Source: JAZDEY01 sp043808325 [NCBI: Candidatus Eiseniibacteriota bacterium] (GTDB taxonomy: Bacteria > Arandabacterota > Arandabacteria > Arandabacterales). From it: a stretch of 57,619 nucleotides of DNA. Of this stretch, positions 1 to 8,405 are shown piece by piece. Made by a program: the position numbers and the translations under genes. The stretch covers positions 1 to 57,619 of the forward strand of contig JAZDEY010000040.1 in the NCBI GenBank assembly GCA_043808325.1, in the 5' to 3' direction. Under the pieces are notes generated by a model. That model had not been told where the DNA came from. It made no database searches and was given only the letters and a program-made list of their open reading frames with translations. Position 1 is the stretch's first letter; each line of letters starts with the position of its first letter.

Positions 1-694
1 GTGCCTCAAACAGCCCCAGGCAAGCCTTCTCGTTCTCCGTCGAGGTCTCCACGAAGTCCAAGAGCATCTTCTCCCCGCCAACCGTCACCCCAAGGGCCAC
101 CACCATCTCATCATCCGCGAAACTCTTGCCATCCACGAATAGCGCCACAAACTCATAGCCCGATAGGTCCCGAGCCTTAAACTCCCGCAACCTGGCCGCC
201 GTCGCCTCCCGGAAACGCCGTGACACCGTCGAAGAACTCAACCCTATTGCACCAGGAACCGCCTCAGCCGCCAGCTCGTAGTTGCGGCACGACAGCCCAT
301 AGAGCACCCGCCGAAGCAATACCTCATCAACCTGCCCGGCGCCGGCACGCAGGCTCCGGTAACTCTTCAGGGCGACCTCCCGATTCCTCCGGCCATCCCG
401 AACACGCGGCACTCGCACTGGAACCCGCTGCCCCGCCAACATCACCGTCCCAGGATTACTACCCCCTCGAACATGACCCGCCAGCCGCATCCTGCGATCC
501 CATCGCTTGCCCACCAGGCTCTCCACCTCTTCCTTCAACATCTCCATGGCTCGCTCCAGACCTAACGGGACCAGCGCCCTGATCAACTCTACCTTCCCCG
601 ACATGTCCAACCCGTCGTACTCCTCCCGGCTCACTACCCTCACCTCACCCTTCACCTTTCGCTTGATTCTCCGCCTCACCACTCCCATACTCAT
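1..694 (-). CDS. IS256-family (mutator-type) transposase, partial
   Basis: The gene is open to the left edge, so only the first 231 residues are visible. ATG at 694 follows an AAAGGAG ribosome site six bases upstream. A helix-turn-helix-like segment (GLSSSTVSRRF, residues 151-161) precedes the start of the catalytic domain, LSGYEFVALFVDGKSF (residues 178-192). D188 in VDGK matches the first aspartate of the DDE triad of Mutator-like transposases, and the following DEMVVALGVT and DFVETSTENEKA blocks are typical of the family. The enzyme would catalyse cut-and-copy transposition of its own element. The remaining DDE residues lie beyond the window, so whether it is intact is unknown. Confidence 0.9.
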   Translation of the reverse strand, partial: MSMGVVRRRIKRKVKGEVRVVSREEYDGLDMSGKVELIRALVPLGLERAMEMLKEEVESLVGKRWDRRMRLAGHVRGGSNPGTVMLAGQRVPVRVPRVRDGRRNREVALKSYRSLRAGAGQVDEVLLRRVLYGLSCRNYELAAEAVPGAIGLSSSTVSRRFREATAARLREFKARDLSGYEFVALFVDGKSFADDEMVVALGVTVGGEKMLLDFVETSTENEKACLGLFEA

Positions 695-795
695 CTCAGG
701 CTCCTTTCCCTGGCTCTCGTGAGTCTCTATACTCCAACTCAACGATACCAGGTACTGGAGCCGTCTGAAATCTCGACTCACGTTGGCACACACTC
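1..795 (-). mobile_element. IS256-family insertion sequence, right-hand end
   Basis: The region carries the 5' part of a mutator-type (IS256 family) transposase gene read leftward, plus about 100 bp of non-coding end. The right boundary is inferred near 795, because the DUF5916 protein to the right keeps family-like sequence up to LRWEY and then ends in five unrelated residues (ECVPT) encoded by 781-795. The left end, the matching inverted repeat and any target-site duplication lie outside the window, so the exact tip is not proven. Confidence 0.75.
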
Positions 796-3078
796 GTATT
801 CCCACCGCAGCACAACGTTGGAATTGTAGGAGTTGTAGTTGAAGTCGGGCTGCTCGACGCTCTCGTCATAGACGCTGGCATCCACGAACTCATAGCCGCC
901 CGGCACCAGCTTCTTGAACTTGCTATAGTCCACCGCCGCCAAGAAGGGCTGCGCATAGACCTGGAGCGAGAGATCCTTGGTGAACGTGAAGGTCCCGCGC
1001 AAGACCATGTCGAACCGGCGGTAGGACTGCTCTCCAAAGATGTCCTGACGGTCACCCTCCTCACCAACGACGGCCCCGAGCCATCGCGAGACGTGCCACT
1101 GGCTGTTGAATCCGGGCCCCAAGCTCAACTCAACGTTGGACTTGGGACGCAGGTTGACATTGAGCCTGTAGCCGATGAAGTGGCCGTCCCAGGTATCGCC
1201 GCCGTTAACGAACGGGTTTAGCTCCCACCACTTTCTGCCGTCGGTGTTGAAGCCCAGCCGCCAGCTCTGTCCCAGAGGAATCTGCACTGGCGGGCCTCCC
1301 CGAGTCTCCCAATCGAAGGCAGTCTTTCCGAAATCCACCCAGCCGCCGACGCTGGCGCTCCAATAATTCGTAAATTCGATGTCGCTTTCGAGGTCGCAGC
1401 CGTAATTCTGCCTGAGCCCATCGAGGTTCTCCGTAAGGTCGGCGTAGGTCCCGGTCCACGTCCTGTTGACTATCCACCACTTCCTGTTCGTTCGGTACTG
1501 GAACCAGCTGCTCAGCTCCTTGAGATCGTCGCGCCTCAAGTAGCCGATTCGATTGAGATCCAGGCCTCGGTCCAGATACTGGCCTTCAACATACGCACGG
1601 ATATTTCTTCCGCCCTCCTTGGCAAGCTTCAGGTACCCGCCCCAGCTGCGCTCGCCCGGTCCCGTCAGCGAGCCCACGACTTCGCCCTGCGTTGCAAACT
1701 CACCATCGTGGACGCGCAAGTACCAATCCGCGCCACCCGTATAAGCGGGGTGCAGGGTGTTCTGGTTAGCGGCGGTCGCGATGATTCCGACGCTCGAGTT
1801 CCTGAGGATGTCCTGCTGGAGTCTGGCCACCAGGTAGTTGGCCTCAGGCTCGACTACGGCCTCCTGCCGTGTGCCTTCGCGGTCCATAAACTTGGCCCGC
1901 TCACGCTGGGTAACAGCCTCCAGAATCCCAATCGAGGTGCCGTGGCTGGTCTTGCCGGTCACCTTGGCCGCGCCCAGTATGGTGGTGGCCCCGGGTCTAT
2001 CGACGTAGTAGTCGAGATTGGAGACCCCGCCGGATGGAGACTTCCCGACCCGGCGCGAGTAGAAGAGATTGAAATAGGTCTCGAAGATGCGCGACCCCTC
2101 GACGAAAAAAGGCCGCTTCTCCGGGAAATAGGTCTCAAAGCTGGTGAGTTCGAGAACTGTCTGATCCGCCTCGACCTGGCCGAAATCGGGATTCAGTGTT
2201 GCATTGAGCGTAATGTTCGGAGTGATGCCGTACTTGAGATCAAGGCCCATGTTGCCGAAGTAGTCCCGGCCGTCGGGATTCCCACGATGCTTGGCCTCGG
2301 TTTCCTCGTAGGAAACCAGGTATGGCAGGGCTTCCATCTGCTTGGGACTGTGGAGGCCCCGAAGCCCCTCGAGGTGGCCGAAGCGGGACACGAAGCCGCC
2401 CGCCTCCTCGGGAATATCGATCCATTGGTCGACTTCCTTGTTGCGGGTGATTGCGCGGGCGAACTGGATTCCCCAGACCGGATCGTCCGCGGCAACAAAG
2501 CGGAGACAGTCAAGCGGTATCCGGTACTCGGCAGTCCAGCCGCGGTCGGTGATCTCGGTCGCGGATTCCCAAACGGCGTCCCAGCCGCCATCGCTGTTGT
2601 TGTCATTGAAGTGATAGGCGTCCTGCTGGGTCCCGGAGGCGTAAACCAGGAAGCCGTAGGCAGTCTGATGATCGTGATAGCTGTCTATGACTACAAGGGC
2701 GCAATCGGCATCCTGGTCCCGATCTCTCCGGGTGAGCCGGTCCACGATCCTGCCCGGCTGGGAGTCATACATCTCCATACCGACATAGATCGCCTCATTG
2801 TCGTAGGCCACCCGCACGATAGTGGATTCGGTTGCGGCTTCGCCATGGTTGGGCTCATCCTGAAAGAACTCCCCCAAGCGAGGAGCCATCTTCCAGCAGG
2901 CGTCACTTAGGACGCCGTCAATCCTGGGATGGTTCTCAGCCCTGACCGCGGTGATACCTTTGACCGGGATCTCGTCGGGCTGCTGAGCAAGCAGCCCCTG
3001 ACTGCAGACGAGCAGAGCCAACACCAATACGGCTAACGTGAGCGCAGGAAGCCGCGCCTGTATGCTCTTAGTAGTCAT
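778..3078 (-). CDS. DUF5916 outer-membrane protein with CBM9-like domain, 3' truncated by IS
   Basis: The 766-residue product starts with a signal peptide (hydrophobic stretch at residues 8-30). A carbohydrate-binding CBM9-like domain follows (HPRIDGVLSDACW near residue 53; DGGWDAVWES and GWTAEYRIPLDCLRF near 150-200). The rest is a long DUF5916 region predicted to form an outer-membrane beta barrel, with many alternating aromatic/polar strands. The substrate is unknown. The ATG at 3078 has GGAGGG nine bases upstream. The C-terminus stops at VVLRWEYECVPT; DUF5916 proteins usually continue for roughly 50 more residues past LRWEY to a final aromatic beta strand. The last five codons and the stop seem to come from the adjacent insertion sequence. 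The loss of the closing strands may impair barrel assembly, so this may be a pseudogene. Confidence 0.85.
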   Translation of the reverse strand: MTTKSIQARLPALTLAVLVLALLVCSQGLLAQQPDEIPVKGITAVRAENHPRIDGVLSDACWKMAPRLGEFFQDEPNHGEAATESTIVRVAYDNEAIYVGMEMYDSQPGRIVDRLTRRDRDQDADCALVVIDSYHDHQTAYGFLVYASGTQQDAYHFNDNNSDGGWDAVWESATEITDRGWTAEYRIPLDCLRFVAADDPVWGIQFARAITRNKEVDQWIDIPEEAGGFVSRFGHLEGLRGLHSPKQMEALPYLVSYEETEAKHRGNPDGRDYFGNMGLDLKYGITPNITLNATLNPDFGQVEADQTVLELTSFETYFPEKRPFFVEGSRIFETYFNLFYSRRVGKSPSGGVSNLDYYVDRPGATTILGAAKVTGKTSHGTSIGILEAVTQRERAKFMDREGTRQEAVVEPEANYLVARLQQDILRNSSVGIIATAANQNTLHPAYTGGADWYLRVHDGEFATQGEVVGSLTGPGERSWGGYLKLAKEGGRNIRAYVEGQYLDRGLDLNRIGYLRRDDLKELSSWFQYRTNRKWWIVNRTWTGTYADLTENLDGLRQNYGCDLESDIEFTNYWSASVGGWVDFGKTAFDWETRGGPPVQIPLGQSWRLGFNTDGRKWWELNPFVNGGDTWDGHFIGYRLNVNLRPKSNVELSLGPGFNSQWHVSRWLGAVVGEEGDRQDIFGEQSYRRFDMVLRGTFTFTKDLSLQVYAQPFLAAVDYSKFKKLVPGGYEFVDASVYDESVEQPDFNYNSYNSNVVLRWEYECVPT

Positions 3079-3247
3079 GATTGAGCCCTCCGTTGTGTTG
3101 CGACTTTCGGGGAGACTCTATGCCGCTGGTAAGTGTGGCCCCGTGCGTTGAGCCGACACAATAGGGGATCGGCGATGTCTCACTATACTCAACCACCACC
3201 GGAATGGGTAGTGGGAATCTGGATGGGCCTTGGCCGACGGCGCCCGG

Positions 3248-4474
3248 TCACCCCAGGGCAGCCTCAAGATCCTCTATCAGGTCCTCGACATTTTCAATTC
3301 CGACCGAAAGCCGGACCAGCGTATCCGATATCCCCGTCTTCTGCCTCATCTCGGCCGGTATGTGGGAGTGGGTCATTATCGCCGGATGTTCGATCAGCGA
3401 CTCGACACCCCCGAGGCTCTCGGCCAACGCGAAAAGCCTGACCCGTTCAAGGAAGCGCCGCGCATCCTCAAGGCCGCCCTCAAGCTCGAAAGAAATCATG
3501 CCCGACATTCCGGACATCTGCCTCATTGCGAGCTCATGCTGTGGGTGGCTCGGCAACCAGGGGTAGATCACTCGCCTGACGCGCGGATGGGTCTCAAGGA
3601 ACCCGGCCACCCGGAGCGCATTGGCAAAGTGTTCCCTCATCCTTACGGCGAGGGTCTTGATACCCCGAAGCACCAACCAGGCGTCCATCGGCCCGGGCAC
3701 ACCGCCCACCGCATTCTGACAGAACTTGAGCCGCCCGTGATATTCCTCGTTGGAGGTGATCACGAGCCCACCCACGACATCGCTGTGGCCGCCGAGATAC
3801 TTGGTGGTGCTATGGACAACCACGTCTATCCCCAACTCAAGCGGCGTCTGGAAAAAGGGCGTCGCGAAAGTGTTGTCGACAACGGTAATGAGGCCCCTGT
3901 CCTTGCCGATCGCTGCGGCTTCTCGCAAGTCCGTTATGCGCAGCAGCGGGTTGCTCGGGGTCTCCAGCCAGAGCATTCGGGTGTTCTTCTTGACCGCAGA
4001 TACGATGTCGGCGGGCCTGGTCGTATCGACCAGCGAGAAATCGACGCCGTAGTCCTTGTAGACATGCTCCAGGATGCGATAGGTGCCTCCATACATATCC
4101 TCGGTGCACAGGACGTGGTCCCCGGTCTTAAGAAGGTTAAAGACGTTATTGATCGCCGCCATCCCCGAGCCAAACGCTAGTCCGTACTTGCCGCCTTCGA
4201 GAGCGGCAGCGCACTCCTCAAGAGCCTTCCGCGTCGGGTTTTGGGTCCTCGAGTACTCATAGCCTTTGTGCCGGCCGGGGCTTTCCTGCGCGAAAGTCGA
4301 AGTGAAATGGACCGGAACGACGACCGCGCCGGTTGTGGGGTCGGGCTCCTGACCGGCGTGGATCGCCTTCGTCTCGAATCGCATCTTCTCGAATTCCATC
4401 TTGTCGGATTTTCTTGCTCCGGGCATCATCGCCTCGGGCCGCTCCGCTCCCGGCTTCTCAGCATCGGATTTCAT
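3248..4474 (-). CDS. cystathionine gamma-synthase / gamma-lyase family PLP enzyme
   Basis: A fold-type I PLP enzyme of Cys/Met metabolism, 408 residues from the chosen ATG at 4474, which has AAGGAAGG eight bases upstream; further upstream ATGs lack a site. Family blocks seen: RFETKAIHAGQEPD, YEYSRTQNPTR, the cofactor-ring tyrosine in DMYGGTYRI, the aspartate in VVDNTFATP, the Schiff-base lysine in HSTTKYLGGHSD, and the substrate-carboxylate arginine in LVRLSVGIE. It would either form cystathionine from an activated homoserine or cleave cystathionine/methionine; these cannot be separated by eye. The first ~30 residues are a charged extension containing a duplicated KMEFE/KMRFE unit and are probably not part of the fold. 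It is a single gene, divergent from the lyase at 4779. Confidence 0.93.
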   Translation of the reverse strand: MKSDAEKPGAERPEAMMPGARKSDKMEFEKMRFETKAIHAGQEPDPTTGAVVVPVHFTSTFAQESPGRHKGYEYSRTQNPTRKALEECAAALEGGKYGLAFGSGMAAINNVFNLLKTGDHVLCTEDMYGGTYRILEHVYKDYGVDFSLVDTTRPADIVSAVKKNTRMLWLETPSNPLLRITDLREAAAIGKDRGLITVVDNTFATPFFQTPLELGIDVVVHSTTKYLGGHSDVVGGLVITSNEEYHGRLKFCQNAVGGVPGPMDAWLVLRGIKTLAVRMREHFANALRVAGFLETHPRVRRVIYPWLPSHPQHELAMRQMSGMSGMISFELEGGLEDARRFLERVRLFALAESLGGVESLIEHPAIMTHSHIPAEMRQKTGISDTLVRLSVGIENVEDLIEDLEAALG

Positions 4475-4634
4475 GTGGGGCACCTTCCTTACGCGTCTTC
4501 CTGCCGAACCTACCGAACATCTCGTTACCGGCACACCGTGTTATCCTGTGTATTATCTTGTCTCAGCCTGCCTGTGTCAATCGGTCCTGCCCCGACCCCG
4601 AGTTTCTCAACCCCAATCTTCCCGATTATTGGCC

Positions 4635-4663
4635 TTCCCTATCTGCATGCCATGGTGTATAAT
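4635..4663 (+). promoter_or_regulatory. putative sigma70-type promoter of the tyrosine phenol-lyase gene
   Basis: TATAAT at 4658-4663 is a perfect -10, preceded directly by GGTG. A weak -35 (TTCCCT, 4635-4640) lies 17 bp upstream. The start codon is about 110 bp downstream. The rest of the 304-bp gap (4475-4778) is C/T-rich, and no leader peptide or attenuator was recognised in it. Confidence 0.45.
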
Positions 4664-4778
4664 CCGAGCTCGCATTTTGGGGGAAGTGCCAGGTGTTCAC
4701 GAGGGAAGGGGGGTCGATCAGAGCCGGGAGTGTGTGGAGAATTCGTAACGGAATCCATCAGTAAGGAGGAAGACTTAA

Positions 4779-6224
4779 ATGAGAATCAAGCTTTCGAATG
4801 GTAAGACCATTCCGATGGAGATGCACAAAGTGAGGATTGTGCAGAGGACCACGTTGCCGCCGATCGGGCGGCGCCTTGAGGCAATCAAGGAGGCGGGCTA
4901 CAACACCTTCCTGCTGCGCACCAAAGACCTCTTCCTCGATATGCTCACCGATAGCGGCACCAACGCCATGAGCGATAACCAGCTGGCGTCGATGATGGTC
5001 GCAGATGATGCCTATGCCGGCTCCGAGAGCTTCTACAGGCTCGCGAGTGCGGTGAAGGACGTTCTGGGCTTCGACTATGCCGTGCCGGTGCACCAGGGCC
5101 GCGCCGCCGAGCACCTCTTGGCCAAGATTTTCGTTAAGCCCGGCGACGTCGTGATCATGAATTACCATTTCACCACGACCAAGGCGCACTTTGTGCTGGC
5201 GGGCGCTACCGTCCTCGAGCTCTGCCGGGACGAGACCTTCAACACCCAGAGCACCGATCCCTTCAAGGGCAACATGGATCTGAAGAAGGTCGAGGACGCC
5301 ATAAAGAAGTATGGCGCCAAGAAGATTCCGTTCATCCGGATGGAGGCAACAACCAATCTGGTGGGCGGCCAGCCTTTCTCGATCCGGAACCTGCGCGAAG
5401 TGAAGCAGCTCTGCGTGGCCCACGGGATCCCGCTGGTATTCGACGGCAGCTTGATCTCCGAGAACGCCTACTTCGTCAAGACCCGTGAGAAAGAATACGC
5501 CAACAAATCGATCGGCGAGATCATCAAGGAGATGATGAGCGTCGTCGATATCTTCTATCTCTCCGGCAGGAAGAGTACTTCGGTGCGCGGCGGTCTGATG
5601 GCCGTCAATAAGAAGGAATACTATGACCGAATCCTGGACTGGCTGCCGGTCTATGAAGGCTTTGCCACCTACGGCGGCATGTCCACCAAAGAGATTGAAG
5701 CGATGGCAGTCGGCATGAGAGAGATGTGTGACACCAACGTCGCCGGCGCCTCTCCGGAATTCATTGAGTACTTCGTGGGACGGCTGTTGGAGACCGGGAT
5801 CCCGGTGGTGACGCCAGCGGGCGGCCTCGCGGCCCACGTCGACGCCAAGCGCTTTGTGCCGCACATACCGCAGTCGGAGTATCCGGCCGGCGCGCTTGCG
5901 GCGGCGGTCTACATCGCGTCGGGCGCCCGGCCCATGGAGCGGGGCACGATCTCCAACGACCGGGACGAGAACGGCAACGAGGTCTACGCGGATCTGGAAC
6001 TTGCCCGGCTTGCGGTGCCGCGCCGCGTCTACACCCTGTCGCACATAGAATACATGGTCGATCGGCTCGGCTGGCTCTACAAGCACCGCGAACTGGTAAA
6101 GGGCTTGAAGTTCGTCCAGGAGCCGAAGGTCCTAAGGTTCTTCTTCGGCAAGCTCGACGTCCTCGACAATTGGGCAGCCAAACTCGGGAAGGCGTTCGAG
6201 GCTGATTTCGGTCCGGACCTATAG
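4779..6224 (+). CDS. tpl: tyrosine phenol-lyase-like beta-eliminating lyase
   Basis: A 481-residue PLP enzyme of the tryptophanase / tyrosine phenol-lyase family. ATG at 4779 follows AAGGAGGAAG. Conserved blocks are LLTDSGTNAMSD-like (56-66), DDAYAGSESFY (76-86), VHQGRAAEH and the PLP lysine K265 in LSGRKSTSVRGG. The substrate-specific positions follow tyrosine phenol-lyase rather than tryptophanase: FTTT (131-134, where TnaA has FDTT), MER (386-388, where TnaA has VEI) and RFF (453-455, where TnaA has RHF). It probably splits tyrosine to phenol, pyruvate and ammonia; tryptophan to indole is the alternative. In a fermenter it would supply pyruvate and nitrogen. It has its own promoter and no cotranscribed permease. 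Confidence 0.85.
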   Translation: MRIKLSNGKTIPMEMHKVRIVQRTTLPPIGRRLEAIKEAGYNTFLLRTKDLFLDMLTDSGTNAMSDNQLASMMVADDAYAGSESFYRLASAVKDVLGFDYAVPVHQGRAAEHLLAKIFVKPGDVVIMNYHFTTTKAHFVLAGATVLELCRDETFNTQSTDPFKGNMDLKKVEDAIKKYGAKKIPFIRMEATTNLVGGQPFSIRNLREVKQLCVAHGIPLVFDGSLISENAYFVKTREKEYANKSIGEIIKEMMSVVDIFYLSGRKSTSVRGGLMAVNKKEYYDRILDWLPVYEGFATYGGMSTKEIEAMAVGMREMCDTNVAGASPEFIEYFVGRLLETGIPVVTPAGGLAAHVDAKRFVPHIPQSEYPAGALAAAVYIASGARPMERGTISNDRDENGNEVYADLELARLAVPRRVYTLSHIEYMVDRLGWLYKHRELVKGLKFVQEPKVLRFFFGKLDVLDNWAAKLGKAFEADFGPDL

Positions 6225-6280
6225 AGGCAACTAGGGGTAACTGAGAGCAACTAGGAGCAACTGGAAGTAACTATAAGAAA
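6221..6280. repeat. six-unit 10-bp tandem repeat after tpl
   Basis: Starting at the tpl stop codon, six decamers follow in register: atagaggcaa, ctaggggtaa, ctgagagcaa, ctaggagcaa, ctggaagtaa, ctataagaaa. The consensus is ctaggagcaa, and the ends are degraded. No open frame uses it. It lies between two convergent genes. Confidence 0.8.
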
Positions 6281-6536
6281 CCACACAGCTGAAATCGGCC
6301 AATAGTAGGATTTGGAGTATGCACTGGGCCAGGCGTGGGTCCTGCGATCGCGTGGGACTACGGCTGGCCTTCGTGTAACCCATGGGGAGGCCATATCAGG
6401 GCGCCCCCCCCTAAATAGGGACACATCCCCATTTCGGCAGATGCGTAAACCAATCAACCTCTTGACAAGGTCGCGGCGATTCTTGTCGTCCTTGAGGAAT
6501 CGCGCCTTCAATGCCTTCCAGGTCGCCGGGCAATCC
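6281..6536. other. convergent intergenic region with a 22-bp imperfect palindrome
   Basis: No gene is called here. An inverted repeat, aaataggga (6413-6421) against tccccattt (6426-6434), has one mismatch and a 4-base loop. A C-run (6404-6411) precedes it. The leftward strand has a 114-codon frame (6251-6595) that overlaps the ABC gene end by 59 bp in another frame. Its middle (CPATWKALKARFLKDDKNRRDL) looks protein-like, and it may be a gene remnant. Confidence 0.4.
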
Positions 6537-8405
6537 TTATAAGCTGTCCCCTTCTTGCGCCCCTTCTTCTCCCGTCTTCGAGACGTCTTCCTCAAGGCGG
6601 ATTCGGCTGTAGAGCCTGAAATACACGCCTTCCTGCTGGAGCAAATCCGAGTGGGTACCTTGCTCCATGATCGCTCCGTCTTCCAGAACGATTATGTTAT
6701 CCGCCAGCTCCAGGGTTGCCGGGCGATGGGTGATTATGAAACACGTAAGCTCCGGCATCACCTGATGCAGCCGGTCCCAAAGGGCCGCCTCGGTCCGGGC
6801 ATCCAGGGCGGAAGTGCAATCGTCAAGAATCAAGATCCTGGGCTTGCCCGCCAGCGCCCGCGCCAGGGCCAGCCGCTGCTTCTGTCCGCCCGAGATCGAC
6901 ATCCCGCGAACGCCGATCCTGGTCTCGAGGCCCTTGGGAAATGTGCCAAGGTCCTGCTCCAGCTGCGAGACCTCTATCGCCCAGTCGATGGTCTTCGCAT
7001 CGATGCCTTCCCGTCCGAAGCGTATGTTGTTCTCTATGGTGTCCGTGAAGAGCAGCGGCTCCTGCGGCACATACCCGATGCGCTCCCGGATGGCATGGAT
7101 GTCACGGTCCCTGAGATCGATGTCGTCGACCGTGATCCGGCCTGCGGTTGGGTCCACCAGCCGCGGGATCATGCGGACCGCCCAGCTCTTGCCGGAGCCC
7201 ACGCGGCCGACCAGGGCGACACGCTGCCCAGGTTCCGCAACGAAGGACACATCCCGGAGGATATCGTTGTCGTAACCCGGGAAGCGAAACGTCACGTGTT
7301 CGAACGCGACCCGACCATGCAGCTCCCCGATGGTGTCCCGGCTCAGCTCTTCCTCACGGATCATCGGCGGGAAATTCTCGACCTCCATCAGACGGTCCAG
7401 GGACGCCGCCGCCCGCATGCCCCGTACCATGAAGTTACCGACGTCGAACATCGGGTAAATCAACAGCAACACGTAGGAATCGAAGGCAATGAACTCGCCG
7501 ATCGAGAGGCTGCCTCTTATTACGTAGAATCCCCCTGCCAGCAGTACCACCACGATTCCAATTTGCCAGACATAGGCCCACAGCGACTCCATGATGGCCT
7601 GGACCTTTATGGCGGATATCTCGGCCGCTCTGCGTGCCTCGGCAGCCTCACCGAACCTCTGCCTTTGATCCCCCTCGCGCACGTAAGCCTTGATCACGCG
7701 AATTCCAGTGAAGCAAGCGTGCATGGTATCGTTGACGATCGATATCTTCTTCTGAAGGAAATCGAAGCGCCGGTGCAAGAGTGACGAGCTCTTGCCATAG
7801 ATCAGAATCAGTATCGGCAACGGCCCTGCCGTCCATGCAGTGAGCACCGGGTTGATCGAAAGCATCATCACCAGGCTGAAGGCGATCAGGGTCAACGACT
7901 CGTAAAGCCGGAAGATGCCGCTGCACGCGAACCACGTGATCTTCTCTTCCGACACGTCGTCGGTGAGCCGCGTGATCAGGTCACCTGTGTTGAACCTGTT
8001 GAAGAAGTCCGGACCCTTCCGCGTGACGCACTCGAACATGTCCTGCCTGACCTCCCACTCGAGCCGCACGTTCATATAGGCTCGATGGCTTATCAGGGAA
8101 GTCCTCACGACAAATGCACCCAGGCCGAAGAGAATCAACATCACCACGTAGTTCGATATATCGCCATTGCCCATCCGGTCGATCCATGTGCTCACCACCG
8201 CGAGCCTTGTCGGTTTGGTCACGCCCGACTGCACGAGATCGAATATGTTCTTCAGGAGAATCGGCTGGATCACCACCAGCGCGCTCGACAGGAAGGAGAC
8301 CGTGAGAAGGACAATGAGGACCCGTTTGTGATTCCGGTAATATCGCCAGAGCCACTTGGCATACTCCAGGAAGCCCTTCCTGTCGTGTCTCTTGTCGTCA
8401 GTCAT
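6537..8405 (-). CDS. ABC exporter half-transporter, degenerate-site subunit
   Basis: A 622-residue type I ABC half-transporter with six predicted membrane helices in the first ~320 residues and a C-terminal nucleotide-binding domain. Motifs are Walker A GRVGSGKSW, Q-loop YVPQEP, signature SISGGQKQR, Walker B ILILDD and H-loop IITHR. The residue after Walker B is aspartate (LDDCTSALD) rather than the catalytic glutamate, which is the hallmark of the subunit that builds the non-hydrolysing site in heterodimeric exporters (TM287/288, BmrCD type). It overlaps the upstream partner by 8 bp, so translation is coupled and the two surely form one complex in the inner membrane. Likely substrates are drugs or lipids; no specific substrate can be read from sequence. 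Confidence 0.93.
   Translation of the reverse strand: MTDDKRHDRKGFLEYAKWLWRYYRNHKRVLIVLLTVSFLSSALVVIQPILLKNIFDLVQSGVTKPTRLAVVSTWIDRMGNGDISNYVVMLILFGLGAFVVRTSLISHRAYMNVRLEWEVRQDMFECVTRKGPDFFNRFNTGDLITRLTDDVSEEKITWFACSGIFRLYESLTLIAFSLVMMLSINPVLTAWTAGPLPILILIYGKSSSLLHRRFDFLQKKISIVNDTMHACFTGIRVIKAYVREGDQRQRFGEAAEARRAAEISAIKVQAIMESLWAYVWQIGIVVVLLAGGFYVIRGSLSIGEFIAFDSYVLLLIYPMFDVGNFMVRGMRAAASLDRLMEVENFPPMIREEELSRDTIGELHGRVAFEHVTFRFPGYDNDILRDVSFVAEPGQRVALVGRVGSGKSWAVRMIPRLVDPTAGRITVDDIDLRDRDIHAIRERIGYVPQEPLLFTDTIENNIRFGREGIDAKTIDWAIEVSQLEQDLGTFPKGLETRIGVRGMSISGGQKQRLALARALAGKPRILILDDCTSALDARTEAALWDRLHQVMPELTCFIITHRPATLELADNIIVLEDGAIMEQGTHSDLLQQEGVYFRLYSRIRLEEDVSKTGEEGAQEGDSL

Noticed and set aside
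1708-2910. Open frame of 400 codons on the plus strand
   Set aside because: It is antisense to the DUF5916 gene, whose signal peptide, domain content and ribosome site are convincing. The plus frame has no recognisable domain.
4758-6086. 442-codon leftward frame over tpl
   Set aside because: Shadow of the lyase gene; rich in His/Arg/Val/Gly as expected from complementary GC-rich codons.
6251-6595. 114-codon leftward frame after the ABC exporter
   Set aside because: Part looks protein-like, but it starts inside the ABC gene in another frame, has no ribosome site and matches nothing I can name. Mentioned only as a possible remnant.
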